Source: JANXLO01 sp043762265
GTDB taxonomy: Bacteria; Armatimonadota; Chthonomonadetes; Chthonomonadales; Chthonomonadaceae
Length of the DNA stretch: 20,863 nt
Assembly: GCA_043762265.1 (NCBI GenBank)
Contig: JAYUMV010000542.1
Coordinates: 1 to 20,863 of the forward strand
Direction: 5' to 3'
Shown: piece after piece, positions 6,509-14,956 of the stretch
Position numbering within the stretch: position 1 is the first letter of the stretch
How the letters are laid out: each line of letters starts with the position of its first letter
Notes under the pieces: generated by a model
Database searches by the model: none
What the model was told of the DNA's origin: nothing
Seen by the model: only the letters and a program-made list of their open reading frames with translations
Made by a program: the position numbers and the translations under genes

Positions 6509-7309
6509 TTATCCGGCGTGAGAGTGGGCGAGGGCGTGGTGGCAGGGGCTGTCGAGGTCGAGCGGGATGCGCGTGATCAGCTCCAGCACCACCGTCTTGA
6601 TGCGCTCCGCATTGCGCTTAAAGACCGCATAGACCTCCGCAGAGGTAACGGGCGCGACATCCCCGACCAGTCCCGAATCGAAATCGGTCACCAGAGAGAT
6701 ATTGACGACGGCGATCTCCTGCTCCAGCGCCAGATAGGCTTCCGGATAGCCGGTCATCCCGACCACCGACCAGCCCATCTGCGTGAACCAGCGGCTCTCG
6801 GCCTTCGAGGAGAAACGCGGCCCCTGAATCACGACCAGAGTGCCCGAAGCATGGACCGGTATTCCCTGTTCGCGGATGACTTCGATCGCCAGATGCCGTA
6901 GATGCGGGCAGTAGGGATCGGCGCTGCTGACGTGCTGGACATCCGGGCCGTCGTAGAAGGTGTCCTTGCGGCTATTGGTGCGGTCTACGTACTGATCGCA
7001 GACCACAAAATGCTCCGGCGGCAGATCGGTCTGCAAACTGCCCACGGCGCACGGGCTGAGCAGGTAGCGGACGCCGAGGCTCTTCATCGCCCAGACATTG
7101 GCGCGGTAGTTGATCTGATGCGGCGGAATCGTGTGATGCCGACCATGCCGGGGCAGAAACGCGACCCGTTTGCCCGCATACTCCGCCAGAAACACGCTAT
7201 CACTGGTCGGTCCATACGGCGTCTCGATAGTTACTTCTTGCACGTTCTCCAGCAGCGAATAGAATCCGCTCCCTCCAAAAACGCCGATGTCGGCGGCAGG
7301 GGATTGCAT
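6509..7309 (-). CDS. mtnP: S-methyl-5'-thioadenosine phosphorylase
   Basis: Purine nucleoside phosphorylase family 2 enzyme that cleaves methylthioadenosine to adenine and methylthioribose-1-phosphate, recycling the by-product of polyamine and homoserine-lactone synthesis into the methionine salvage pathway; cytoplasmic trimer. The protein has 266 residues, a normal length. Motifs seen are GVFGGSGFYSLL near the start, PRHGRHHTIPPHQINYRANV (phosphate and base pocket), TLVVIQGPRFSSKAES, and MTGYPEAYLALE with VTDFDSG toward the end, the last giving the nucleoside-binding acidic residues. The ATG at 7309 was chosen because AGGAGAG lies six bases before it; the frame is open further upstream, but that part overlaps rnc and is proline/serine-rich noise. 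It begins 16 bases after the rnc stop, so it is the last gene of the cluster. A related inosine or guanosine phosphorylase role cannot be fully excluded. Confidence 0.9.
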   Translation of the reverse strand: MQSPAADIGVFGGSGFYSLLENVQEVTIETPYGPTSDSVFLAEYAGKRVAFLPRHGRHHTIPPHQINYRANVWAMKSLGVRYLLSPCAVGSLQTDLPPEHFVVCDQYVDRTNSRKDTFYDGPDVQHVSSADPYCPHLRHLAIEVIREQGIPVHASGTLVVIQGPRFSSKAESRWFTQMGWSVVGMTGYPEAYLALEQEIAVVNISLVTDFDSGLVGDVAPVTSAEVYAVFKRNAERIKTVVLELITRIPLDLDSPCHHALAHSHAG

Positions 7310-7325
7310 GTCACTCTCCTTGATA

Positions 7326-8030
7326 TTAGGCGGTTTCCGGGAGGAAGAGGGTGAGCTGGTTGAGAGCGTCGAGGGCGGCGGCCTGCTCGGCCTCTTTCTT
7401 GCTTTTGCCGGTTCCGGTTCCGATGCGCACCTCGTCGAGAAAGGCTTCGGCGAGGAAGGTTTTATCGTGTTCCTGCCCGGCCTCATTCGCAATTCGGTAG
7501 AGGGGGGCTTTGCGGACGGCGGCCTGGGTGCGTTCCTGCAGCGAGGATTTGAAGTCGTGGCGATGCTGATCGGTGGCGGCGGCGTGCAGGGTCTCCAGCA
7601 GGGCGTTGCGTACTACCTTCCGCGCCGCCACGATGCCCCGATCCAGATAGACCGCTGCAATGATCGCCTCGAACGCATCGGCGAGGATCGAGCGGCGGCG
7701 GCGACCCCCGGTCGCCGCCTCGCTCAGGCTCATCACCACAAACTCTTCCAATCCCAGCCGCGAGGCAGCCTCCGCCAGCGCCGCCTCGCTCACGATATAA
7801 GCCTTAGACTTCGCCAGGTCGCCCTCGCTGTGCTGCGGATAGAGCCGAAACAGATTCTCGCTGACAACCAGACCCAGCACCGAATCGCCCAGAAACTCCA
7901 GGCGTTCGTTGCTGTCGAAATGGTTGCTGGTGGCAGCGGATCGGTGTGTCAGCGCGCGTTCCAGTCGGGAAAGCTCCCGAAAAGAGACGCCCAGTCGCTC
8001 CTGCAGTCGTGTTAGCGCGGTTTCATCCAT
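7326..8030 (-). CDS. rnc: Ribonuclease III
   Basis: Endonuclease that cuts double-stranded RNA during rRNA processing and mRNA turnover. The 234 residues split into a catalytic domain (about 5-150) and a C-terminal double-stranded RNA-binding domain (about 160-228). The family signature NERLEFLGDS is at 41-50 with catalytic Glu45 and Asp49. The second metal-binding pair Asp118 and Glu121 lies in ADAFEAIIAAVYLD (117-130). The RNA-binding domain shows DFKSSLQE and GTGKSKKEAEQAAA. The start has no strong ribosome site, and the gene begins 20 bases after the aspC stop, so coupled translation is likely. The neighbours are metabolic, which is not unusual for rnc. Nothing is missing. Confidence 0.95.
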   Translation of the reverse strand: MDETALTRLQERLGVSFRELSRLERALTHRSAATSNHFDSNERLEFLGDSVLGLVVSENLFRLYPQHSEGDLAKSKAYIVSEAALAEAASRLGLEEFVVMSLSEAATGGRRRRSILADAFEAIIAAVYLDRGIVAARKVVRNALLETLHAAATDQHRHDFKSSLQERTQAAVRKAPLYRIANEAGQEHDKTFLAEAFLDEVRIGTGTGKSKKEAEQAAALDALNQLTLFLPETA

Positions 8031-8050
8031 AGATAAGGGCGGTCTCGGCT

Positions 8051-9247
8051 CTACTCAAGTCGGCGCACGGCGGCGTCGATACGCTCCAGGCCTTTGACGA
8101 TATTGTCCGCCGAGGTGGCGTAGGAGAGGCGGATATAGTGATCCGCCCCGAAACCTGCGCCCGGAATGACGGCGACATTAGCTTTCTCCAGCAGGTAGGT
8201 GGAGAAGGTTTCAGAGCCAGTGATCTCGATCTCCCCGGCGCGTTTGCCCATCAATTCGGAGATGTCGGGAAAGGCGTAGAATGCGCCGCCGGGCAGACGG
8301 CAGCTCACGCCGGGAATGGCGTTCAAACCCTTGACGATCAGGTTCCGCCGCTCTTCGAAAGCTTTGCGCATCTCCTCGATCGGCTCGTTTGGACCGTTCA
8401 GGGCCGCCACCGCCGCCTTTTGAGAGATCGAGACCGGGTTCGAAGTAGACTGGTCCTGCAATCTGCCCATCGCGGCGATCAACTCGACGTTTGCGCTGGC
8501 GACATAGCCGATGCGCCAGCCGGTCATCGAATAGGCTTTCGAGCAGCCGTTCACGGTCAGGGTGCGCTCGAAGATCTCTCCGCCCAGTGCAGCGGGGCTC
8601 AAATGCTCCCGACCATCGTAGAGCAGTTTCTCATAGATCTCGTCGCTGACCAGGGTGAGGTCGTTCTGGATCACCACGGAGGCGAGCTCTTTCACCAGTT
8701 GGCGGGAGGCGACTCCGCCGGTCGGGTTGGAGGGCGAGTTGAGGATCAAGGCTTTCGTGCGCGGCGTGATGGCAGCGCGCACGGCGTCCCGCGTCGGCAT
8801 GAAGTCGTTTTCCGGCAGGGTGGGCACGAAGACGGGCACGCCGCCCGCCAGTTTTACCTGTTCCGGATAGGAGACCCAATACGGGACCGGAATGAGGACC
8901 TCATCGCCCGGATCGAGAAGGGCCTGGAAAATGTTGTAGAGAGAGTGCTTGGCTCCCACAGACACGATAACGTTTTTGCGCTCATAGCGCAGGTTGTTGT
9001 CGCGCATCAGTTTGGCGGCAATGGCGTCGCGCAGTTCGTCTGTACCGCTGCTGGGCGTGTATTTCGTAAATCCGGCATGGATGGCGGCAATCGCGGCATC
9101 TTTGATGTAGTCCGGGGTGTCGAAATCGGGTTCGCCCGCACCAAAACCGATCACATCGATTCCCTGCGCCTGCAACGCCTTGGCTTTCGCGGTGATCGCC
9201 ATAGTAGGGGAGGGGGCTGCATTGCGCGCTCGCTCCGAGATGTTCAT
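8051..9247 (-). CDS. aspC: Aspartate/aromatic aminotransferase, class I PLP enzyme
   Basis: Pyridoxal-phosphate fold-type I aminotransferase of the bacterial Ib (thermophile and Bacillus type) aspartate aminotransferase group, in which several members also transaminate prephenate. It interconverts aspartate and oxaloacetate, supplying nitrogen for amino-acid synthesis. At 398 residues the length is typical. SPSNPTGG (171-178) has the substrate-facing Asn174. Asp202 and Tyr205 (VSDEIYEKL) hold the cofactor ring. Lys237 in NGCSKAYSMTGWRIGY is the Schiff-base lysine. The C-terminal arginine sits in YIRLSYATS. AAGGAATC precedes the ATG at roughly ten bases. The gene lies 28 bases after the zinc-ribbon gene and 20 bases before rnc. 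Aspartate versus prephenate specificity cannot be decided from this reading. Confidence 0.9.
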   Translation of the reverse strand: MNISERARNAAPSPTMAITAKAKALQAQGIDVIGFGAGEPDFDTPDYIKDAAIAAIHAGFTKYTPSSGTDELRDAIAAKLMRDNNLRYERKNVIVSVGAKHSLYNIFQALLDPGDEVLIPVPYWVSYPEQVKLAGGVPVFVPTLPENDFMPTRDAVRAAITPRTKALILNSPSNPTGGVASRQLVKELASVVIQNDLTLVSDEIYEKLLYDGREHLSPAALGGEIFERTLTVNGCSKAYSMTGWRIGYVASANVELIAAMGRLQDQSTSNPVSISQKAAVAALNGPNEPIEEMRKAFEERRNLIVKGLNAIPGVSCRLPGGAFYAFPDISELMGKRAGEIEITGSETFSTYLLEKANVAVIPGAGFGADHYIRLSYATSADNIVKGLERIDAAVRRLE

Positions 9248-9275
9248 GATGTCGAAGATTCCTTTTCGTTTTGTT

Positions 9276-10487
9276 TCAGTGGTTTGCGGCGATGATCGTT
9301 GCCGTAATCAGCACCGCCGAGGCGACGAAGAAGACGAGGATACTCCAGGCGATCCACTGCCGCTGCACGTTCTTCATCTGGGAAATATTGGTGTAGCGCC
9401 CGCTGCGCCAGGCGATTTCGTTGCCCTTAAAGCCCAGAAAGAGCGTTTTAAACACCCAGCACAACCCGCTGACGAGCAGGATGCCGGTAATCCCATCTCG
9501 CGATTCTTGCCGGGAGAGCGTGGAGGCGCCGATGATCGTTACGACCCAGAGGATCACGCCCGCGCCGCAGAACAGCCCCCATCCGGCAGAACGATGGGTA
9601 AAGGCCCAGAGCGTGGAGTTGAGGGCAGCCGCCCAGTTCCAGCCCTGCTTGGCTTCGTCCGGCACATTGGTTCCAGAGACGGAGGTGCGCCCGGCATAGG
9701 CGCCGGGCGCGGCAAAAACCGGACTGGTGCCCGGCTGGTTAAGGGCACGTGCATCGAGATAGGTGGTCACCGTCGGATCATAAGGGTTGGCGATCATTCC
9801 AAGCGGCACCAGGCAGGTCGTGCAGGACGCCACCCCGTAAGCGATCAGCGTGCCACAGACCTTGCACTGGTTGAGGGTATGCTGCATCTGCGCGGGGTAG
9901 CCTGTCCCGTAGGCAGGCGCGCCTGCATGGGGAGTGGTTCCGGGCGGCATCGGCGAATAGCTCGGCAAGGGAGAGTAGGAAGGATACGCAGGCGGAGTGG
10001 CCGAAGGATACGCTGGCGGCATGCTGCCAGAGCCAGCAGGGCCATTCGGATAGGGCTGTTGTTGATAGGCAGGATAGGGCTGTTGTTGATAGGCAGGATA
10101 GGGCTGTTGCGGAGAGTTGGGCGGCCCGGACGGATAGTTCGGCGGTGCGGGCTGGTAACTCGGCGCAGTCTGCTGCGGGTAGTTGGGATAAGCCGTCTGT
10201 TGGGGCGTTGCCGTCGGATAGGCGGGTGGCGCACTGCCGTAGGACGGAGGAGGCGAACTTGGCATCGCGGTTGAATAGGCGGGCGGCGCACTGCCGTAGG
10301 ACGGAGGAGGCGAACCTGGCGTCGGCATCTGCGGCAGGGTCGGCTGAGGCGGAAAGACGGGAACTGTCGGAGCAGACGGCGGGGGCACTGGAGTGTTGCC
10401 AAGTCCCGGCGGCAGCAACGACGTGCTGCAGGCGGTACATTGGGTCGCACTTCCTGCATTCCATTGGCCGCACTTCGGGCAGAACAT
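9276..10487 (-). CDS. Zinc-ribbon, Pro/Tyr-rich membrane protein of unknown role
   Basis: The 403-residue protein opens with a zinc ribbon (Cys 3, 6, 17, 20 in MFCPKCGQWN...CTAC). A long low-complexity region (about 27-195) rich in Pro, Tyr, Gln, Ala and Ser follows, built of PPAYP, SYGSAPPAY and PAYQQQPY units. A second CxxC pair (KVCGTLIAYGVASCTTC) lies near 205-222. The C-terminal 120 residues hold the WNWAAALNSTLWAFTHRS motif and about three membrane segments (near 305-327, 335-357 and 379-400). Proteins with this zinc-ribbon, proline linker and membrane plan are widespread but poorly characterised. The linker probably projects in the cytoplasm. AAGGAGCG precedes the ATG. It is the first gene of the leftward cluster with aspC, rnc and mtnP. 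Confidence 0.8.
   Translation of the reverse strand: MFCPKCGQWNAGSATQCTACSTSLLPPGLGNTPVPPPSAPTVPVFPPQPTLPQMPTPGSPPPSYGSAPPAYSTAMPSSPPPSYGSAPPAYPTATPQQTAYPNYPQQTAPSYQPAPPNYPSGPPNSPQQPYPAYQQQPYPAYQQQPYPNGPAGSGSMPPAYPSATPPAYPSYSPLPSYSPMPPGTTPHAGAPAYGTGYPAQMQHTLNQCKVCGTLIAYGVASCTTCLVPLGMIANPYDPTVTTYLDARALNQPGTSPVFAAPGAYAGRTSVSGTNVPDEAKQGWNWAAALNSTLWAFTHRSAGWGLFCGAGVILWVVTIIGASTLSRQESRDGITGILLVSGLCWVFKTLFLGFKGNEIAWRSGRYTNISQMKNVQRQWIAWSILVFFVASAVLITATIIAANH
10051..10107 (-). repeat. 24-base tandem repeat inside the zinc-ribbon gene
   Basis: The unit TAGGGCTGTTGTTGATAGGC plus four bases (24 in all) occurs twice without change (10051-10074 and 10075-10098) and a third time in part. The period is a multiple of three and encodes repeated QQQPYPAY, so copy number could vary without breaking the frame. 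Confidence 0.75.
10221..10317 (-). repeat. 57-base-spaced direct repeat inside the zinc-ribbon gene
   Basis: A segment of about 40 bases at 10221-10260 recurs at 10278-10317 with one or two changes. The spacing of 57 bases (19 codons) keeps the frame and encodes PPSYGSAPPAY twice. It shows internal duplication in the low-complexity linker. Confidence 0.7.
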
Positions 10488-10630
10488 CCGCTTTCGCTCC
10501 TTCCTACAGTTCCATTACTTCGTAACCGTTATTGTACCTCTGTTGCGGGGCCTTGGCGCAGGTTCCGACGAAAATCTGTCGGGTCGAGTACAATTTCTTA
10601 TCGTAGGTCAGGCAGCGAGGAGATTACGGG
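10488..10630. promoter_or_regulatory. Divergent promoter region
   Basis: This spacer separates the leftward zinc-ribbon cluster from the rightward DUF3142-like gene. A TACAAT hexamer reads leftward at 10536-10531 and another reads rightward at 10589-10594, each a plausible -10 box at the right distance from its gene. I see no good -35 match for either. A small hairpin CCGAC/GTCGG spans about 10565-10582 between them. Confidence 0.4.
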
Positions 10631-12241
10631 ATGTTTCGGCGCAGACGACTGTGGATAGGAATCGTGTTGTTGGCGCTTGCCGCCGGACTGGGGGCGTGGT
10701 GGCGGGAGAGGAACCGGCCTTTGCCGTCATTGGAGGTCGCCCTCTGGTACTGGCATCAGCCGTTCCGGCTCGCGCCTTCCGAAGCGACGGCTCTGAAAGC
10801 GGCAGGAGTGCGGCAGTTGTTTGTGCGGGCAGGAACGTTTCGGAAGGAGGGGTTGGAGGCGAAACTGGTGTTGCCAGAGAACTGGGCAGGGAGTAGCGAG
10901 GGACTGGAGGTACATCTGGTCTTCAACTTCGATTACACGCTGGTCGATGCTTTTGAGCAGTTGCCTCTGGAGGGACTGGCCCGATCGGTCGAGACGCAGA
11001 TCGTGCAGGAGCGCGCGCGGGCGGAGCGGGCAGGAGTACCTGTCGTCGGCATCGAACTGGATTTCGACTGTCCGACCCGATTGCTGCCGCGCTATGCCGA
11101 CCTGCTGCATCGTCTGCGGCCTGCGCTGCACTCCGCGCACTCGGCGCTCTCCATCACCGCGCTGCCGACCTGGTTCGGCAGCAACGCCGTAGAGCAGGTG
11201 CAGGCCGAGACCGACTTTACGGTGCCGCAGTTCTATGAGCCGCAAGTTCCGAAAACGCTGACCGATTTTGTGACCGTCTCGCGGTTGGCCTTATTGGAGC
11301 GTGGGCTGGCGCAGGCAGGCCGACACGGCGCTCCTTTCTATGCGGGCCTTCCCGCCTACGGCCACGCCCTTATCTACGATGAGCGGGGCAAACTGCTGGG
11401 CACGTACCGCAGCATGAGCGCGCTGGACGCGATGTTCCACCCTTCCTTCCGACTGGCACGGGCCATTCCCGCCGATAGAGAGGGCCATCCTGCCACTCCG
11501 GCCACGTACATTGGAGAAGACATCTACGATTTCGTCGCCACCAGGCCCGCGCCGGACGGTCGGGGCCTCGGGTTTCATCTCCTCTACGACCTTCCGGCCC
11601 CCGAACTGCTCGCACAGCATCTCGCTCTGGTGCGGGCGCAGCGTCCGGGCAACTGTCGGGGAGTGATCCTGTTCCGCTACCCCGAGCCGGGAGAACTGGC
11701 GACGCTGCCGCTGCCCACCGTGCTGGCGACCCTGAGAGGGGAACACCCGCAGCCGGAACTGCGCGTTCAGTTCCGGGTCAAGCCCGCGCCCTGGGAGTTG
11801 ATCGAGACGCATCGGGTTGCGACGCGCCCGCCCGCAGACCTTACCGTCACGGTCACCAACATTGGGAACGCCAGCACTTTTCTCGCGCCGGATGCGGTGA
11901 CGCTGACGTTGACCTTCGACCGGCCAGGCTTCGACTCCATCGCACCAGGCCAGTTCGATGCCGTCGAGGCCCGTCTGCAAAACGATCCCAACGGCGCCTT
12001 CGAGACGGCGCTGCGCTCCAGTCCCGCCCGCGCTAATCTCCTCCGTTGCCGGAAGTTTCATCTTGCGGCAGGCGAGAGCGCAGTCTTCGGCCCGATTCGC
12101 CTGCCCGCCGACAGCGCGATGCAGGTACAGGGCGCATGGACGGCGAAAAGTCCCGGTAACTTCACTCTGCTGCGCGGCGAGATTCCTCTCACCACCCTCC
12201 AGCCGCAGGGAGCGGTACAGGAGCGTGCCGGATCTCGATAA
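10631..12241 (+). CDS. DUF3142-like membrane-anchored protein
   Basis: The 536-residue protein has an N-terminal basic stretch and one membrane helix (about 7-24), so the rest is probably extracytoplasmic or periplasmic. The body looks like a TIM-barrel glycosidase-type fold of the DUF3142 family. Signs are the opening VALWYWHQPF with KAAGVRQLFVRAGTF, the motif GIELDFDCPT (140-149), SITALPTWF (174-182) and DFTVPQFYEP (195-204). The acidic ELDFD strand is where a barrel enzyme would place catalytic carboxylates, but no activity is established. The C-terminal 150 residues form a beta-rich region with VTVTNIGNAST. GAGGAG lies eight bases before the ATG. The next gene starts 33 bases after the stop codon. 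The DUF3142 label rests on motif memory. Confidence 0.7.
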   Translation: MFRRRRLWIGIVLLALAAGLGAWWRERNRPLPSLEVALWYWHQPFRLAPSEATALKAAGVRQLFVRAGTFRKEGLEAKLVLPENWAGSSEGLEVHLVFNFDYTLVDAFEQLPLEGLARSVETQIVQERARAERAGVPVVGIELDFDCPTRLLPRYADLLHRLRPALHSAHSALSITALPTWFGSNAVEQVQAETDFTVPQFYEPQVPKTLTDFVTVSRLALLERGLAQAGRHGAPFYAGLPAYGHALIYDERGKLLGTYRSMSALDAMFHPSFRLARAIPADREGHPATPATYIGEDIYDFVATRPAPDGRGLGFHLLYDLPAPELLAQHLALVRAQRPGNCRGVILFRYPEPGELATLPLPTVLATLRGEHPQPELRVQFRVKPAPWELIETHRVATRPPADLTVTVTNIGNASTFLAPDAVTLTLTFDRPGFDSIAPGQFDAVEARLQNDPNGAFETALRSSPARANLLRCRKFHLAAGESAVFGPIRLPADSAMQVQGAWTAKSPGNFTLLRGEIPLTTLQPQGAVQERAGSR

Positions 12242-12274
12242 GGGCACTTTTAGACGGAAGAACACGGAACAAGA

Positions 12275-14707
12275 ATGCGCAGTTACGGAGCGTGGAGACA
12301 GTGGGTGCAGACGTCTTTGCTAGTTGCAGTCTGCGGGCTGATGCTGGCGGGTGGCTTCATATCGCCTGCGCATGCCTGCTTCGGCGACAAGATCGCCTCG
12401 GTCCATTTTCACAGTTCTCCTCCGGATTTCGGGATACCGCCGCGTCGCGCGATGCTGTCGTGGCGTGGAGAACACGACGACCGGCCCTCGGACGTTGGGG
12501 ATGGCGGCGCGAAACAGGGTCTGGAACTGGTACCGCCGGACGACGAGGAGGCAGCCAAACGACAGATACGTGTAGCCCTGCGCATTGCGGCGCTCGAAGC
12601 GCTGGGGGAGAGCGGAAAGTGGCGGCAGGCGCGGCAGGCGCTGGAACAGCTCGCGATGCAGAGCGGCTGGACAGGTATCCTCCGAGACCGGGTGCAGATT
12701 CTACGTCAGATCGAGGCAATGCCGACGGTTCCGCCCGCGCTCCTGTCCGCCTATCGTCGCTATCGCCAGGGACTGGATGCCGACGCGCAGGAGAAGCGGG
12801 ACGTGGCGCAGGAGGCGTTCGAGCAGGTTTTCAAAGATCCTGCCGCCGGGTTTCTGCGGGCGCATGCCTGCTATCAACTGGCCTCTTTGGCCTGGGAGTG
12901 GCTGGACTTTCCCCGTGCTGTCGGCCTGTATGAGGCCCTGTTACGGGAGTTTCCGCACAGTGTCAAACGCGAAGACGGCCTGATGATGCTGGCCCGATGC
13001 GCCATTCTGCCTGCCACTCCCGAGGGCCGCAACGTGGCCGCAGGCAGGTCGGCCCTCGATCGGTTGGCAAAAGAGTTTCCGCACAGTCGCTTTCGTGCCG
13101 CCGCGCTTGGCCTGCGCGGACGCCTGCACTATCTCAACGGCGAGGTGTCAGCGGCATTCTGGTGCTTCCGAACCGTGGGAGACAGCCGCTCTGTCGAGAC
13201 GATGATTCGGGAGGGCGTGGGCGAATCCGGACGCAAATACCGCGTCTGGCTCTTTACCGCTTACCTGCGTCAACTGGCGCAGGCGCATACCTATACCGAC
13301 TACAGCCATGCGGTCGCCGCCATCGACCGCGCCCGCTATGCGCTCACTCCGCAGGATCTCAAACGATTCAGCGCTCTGATCCGGCGCGATCCTGCACTGC
13401 CCGATCCCTACTTCTACTATCGCCTCTACCTGACCGCTCTGAAGCCCTCCGATCTGAAAAGTCTTGCGCAACTCGCCGATGAGATCGTTGCGGCGCATCC
13501 GACCACACGGCTTTCGGAGCCGGTGCGTGTGCGCCTTGCGGAGGTCTACTATCGCCGCCGCCAGTACGACAAGGCGCTCCGCTGGGCGGCGGACCAAAAA
13601 ATAGTCGGTAAGCCGTACGACCGGGCGCTCTATGTGCGCGGCTCGACCCTGCAAAGACTGGGGCGCATACGCGAGGCGCTTGCCGCATTTCGTCTGCTGC
13701 TGGCCCGCTGCCCGTTCAGCCCGCTGCGGCACGGGGCGCGGGAGGAGACCGCCATTCTGTGTGAAACGCTCGGCGACCGCGTCGGCGCGCTGGAGCAGTA
13801 TTTCGCGCTCGACTATACCGCCGATATCGCCTATCTGCTCGACAGCCGCATGTCGATCACGGAGGTGGAAGCCTGCGCCCGGCGTTTCCGAAGAGGGCGC
13901 CATACGATCCGGAGCGGCGGCGGTTACTACAGGCGAGGCGGGGAGATCCGCGTGCGTTATACCGAGCGCGAACTGCTCGCCTATACGTTGGGCGTGCTCT
14001 CGCTGCGCGCCGAACACTGGGACGCGGCGGAACACTGGTTCAAACAACTAAAATCGAAACGCCTGCATCGGTTCAGCCTGGGCCGGGCACAGTGGGCGAC
14101 CCGCTCCAGCCCGGACCCACTGACGACAACACGGGAACTGCGCAGGCTCTCCGCCGCCGTACACGCCGCGACGACCGAAAACGCCCGCGCCACAGCGCTC
14201 TATAAGGTCGCAACCTACTACTACACGCACGGGACGCTGCTGCTCTACAACCCTCTCCTCTGGCAGGACGAACGCGCCTGGGACTACAGCTACTGTCTGA
14301 ACCCCCAACGTATCTCGGCGGCGGAATCCTCCGCGACCCGCGCCTACATGTACCGGCATGAGGTCTATGCCCGCTCCCTCGCGATCTGCTTACAGATCGC
14401 GCAACGCTATCCGCACGCTGCCGTCGCGCCCCAGGCGCTCTACCGCGCCGCCTGCTCTGCCCGCTTCCTGGCCAACTTCAACGGCTGGTGGCGCGCAGAA
14501 AACAATGCCCACAACCACTGGCGCGACGCGGCGCGACTGATGCATGCCTGCGCCGTCCGTTACCCACGCCACCCGTTGGCCAAAGAGGCCGCCAAGTACT
14601 CCAAAGTCTTCGAACAGGAGCGCAAAGACGCCTGGGACGAAACCAGGCATACCTACGCCTCCCGAACCCAGCCGACAAAATTAGACAATTTGTATGCGAC
14701 TGAGTAA
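12275..14707 (+). CDS. Large secreted TPR-like protein
   Basis: The 810-residue protein begins with a signal peptide: a hydrophobic run at about 14-29, then PAHA|C with a likely signal peptidase I cut after Ala34. The preceding residues do not form a lipobox, so it is probably not a lipoprotein. Most of the mature chain is helical and repeat-like. Phrases such as DAQEKRDVAQEAFEQVF, ACYQLASLAWEW, VYYRRRQYDKALRWA and GRIREALAAFRLLLARCPFSP are typical of tetratricopeptide repeats of the BamD/YbgF style, which build protein-binding surfaces in the envelope. Aromatic-rich segments (YYYTHGTLLLYNPLLW) are scattered in the last third. It lies 33 bases after the DUF3142-like gene and is presumably its partner in one transcript. 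The ribosome site is weak. Function unknown. Confidence 0.75.
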   Translation: MRSYGAWRQWVQTSLLVAVCGLMLAGGFISPAHACFGDKIASVHFHSSPPDFGIPPRRAMLSWRGEHDDRPSDVGDGGAKQGLELVPPDDEEAAKRQIRVALRIAALEALGESGKWRQARQALEQLAMQSGWTGILRDRVQILRQIEAMPTVPPALLSAYRRYRQGLDADAQEKRDVAQEAFEQVFKDPAAGFLRAHACYQLASLAWEWLDFPRAVGLYEALLREFPHSVKREDGLMMLARCAILPATPEGRNVAAGRSALDRLAKEFPHSRFRAAALGLRGRLHYLNGEVSAAFWCFRTVGDSRSVETMIREGVGESGRKYRVWLFTAYLRQLAQAHTYTDYSHAVAAIDRARYALTPQDLKRFSALIRRDPALPDPYFYYRLYLTALKPSDLKSLAQLADEIVAAHPTTRLSEPVRVRLAEVYYRRRQYDKALRWAADQKIVGKPYDRALYVRGSTLQRLGRIREALAAFRLLLARCPFSPLRHGAREETAILCETLGDRVGALEQYFALDYTADIAYLLDSRMSITEVEACARRFRRGRHTIRSGGGYYRRGGEIRVRYTERELLAYTLGVLSLRAEHWDAAEHWFKQLKSKRLHRFSLGRAQWATRSSPDPLTTTRELRRLSAAVHAATTENARATALYKVATYYYTHGTLLLYNPLLWQDERAWDYSYCLNPQRISAAESSATRAYMYRHEVYARSLAICLQIAQRYPHAAVAPQALYRAACSARFLANFNGWWRAENNAHNHWRDAARLMHACAVRYPRHPLAKEAAKYSKVFEQERKDAWDETRHTYASRTQPTKLDNLYATE

Positions 14708-14730
14708 GTCGAGGCTGTTTACCTCCCCAA

Positions 14731-14829
14731 CCCCTCCTTCGAAAGGAGGGGCTAAATGCTTGCTCTCCTCCTTCGAAAGAAGAGGCGGAATTGAGCGACT
14801 CCTTCCCCTTACGAAGGGGAGGGTCGGGG
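14731..14829. repeat. Three consecutive CT/AG-rich hairpins (intergenic repeat, likely terminator)
   Basis: Three stems follow the TPR gene stop. The first is CCCCTCCTT/AAGGAGGGG around TCGA-type centre bases at 14731-14751. The second is an imperfect CCTCCTTC/GAAGAGG at 14767-14785. The third is CTTCCCCTT/AAGGGGAGG at 14802-14822. All share the same CTCCTTCGAAAG-like core, so they look like copies of one small palindromic repeat. The first stem is strong enough to act as a terminator for the TPR transcript, though it lacks a clean T-tract. Confidence 0.6.
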
Positions 14830-14898
14830 TGGGGTTAAAGTTACGCAAAAATAAACCGTGTAATTTTTCACAATCTATCGAATCGACCCGGTTTGCCG

Positions 14899-14928
14899 TT
14901 GACTCGGCTTTTTCGTATTGGGTATAAT
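14899..14928 (+). promoter_or_regulatory. Near-consensus sigma-70 promoter of the ACT/lysC operon
   Basis: TTGACT (14899-14904) and a perfect TATAAT (14923-14928) are 18 bases apart. Transcription would begin near 14935, giving a leader of about 85 bases before the ATG at 15022. This is the clearest promoter in the window. Confidence 0.75.
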
Positions 14929-14956
14929 GATTGCGAAATAAGTCACAAAGTCGCGA

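Noticed and set aside
7310..7492. Upstream extension of the mtnP frame by 61 codons
   Set aside because: It overlaps the end of rnc and is Pro/Ser/Arg-rich shadow sequence. The ATG at 7309 has a strong ribosome site and matches the family start.
8138..9295. Rightward open frame of 385 codons across the aminotransferase gene
   Set aside because: It lies opposite aspC, whose catalytic residues are all present on the other strand. High GC explains the long antisense frame.
10051..10107. CRISPR-like repeat
   Set aside because: The units are directly adjacent, in frame and coding, with no spacers and no cas genes nearby.
9117..10274. Rightward open frame with runs of RIGLLLIGRIG repeats
   Set aside because: The repeats are the antisense reading of the tandem repeats in the zinc-ribbon gene, not a separate protein.
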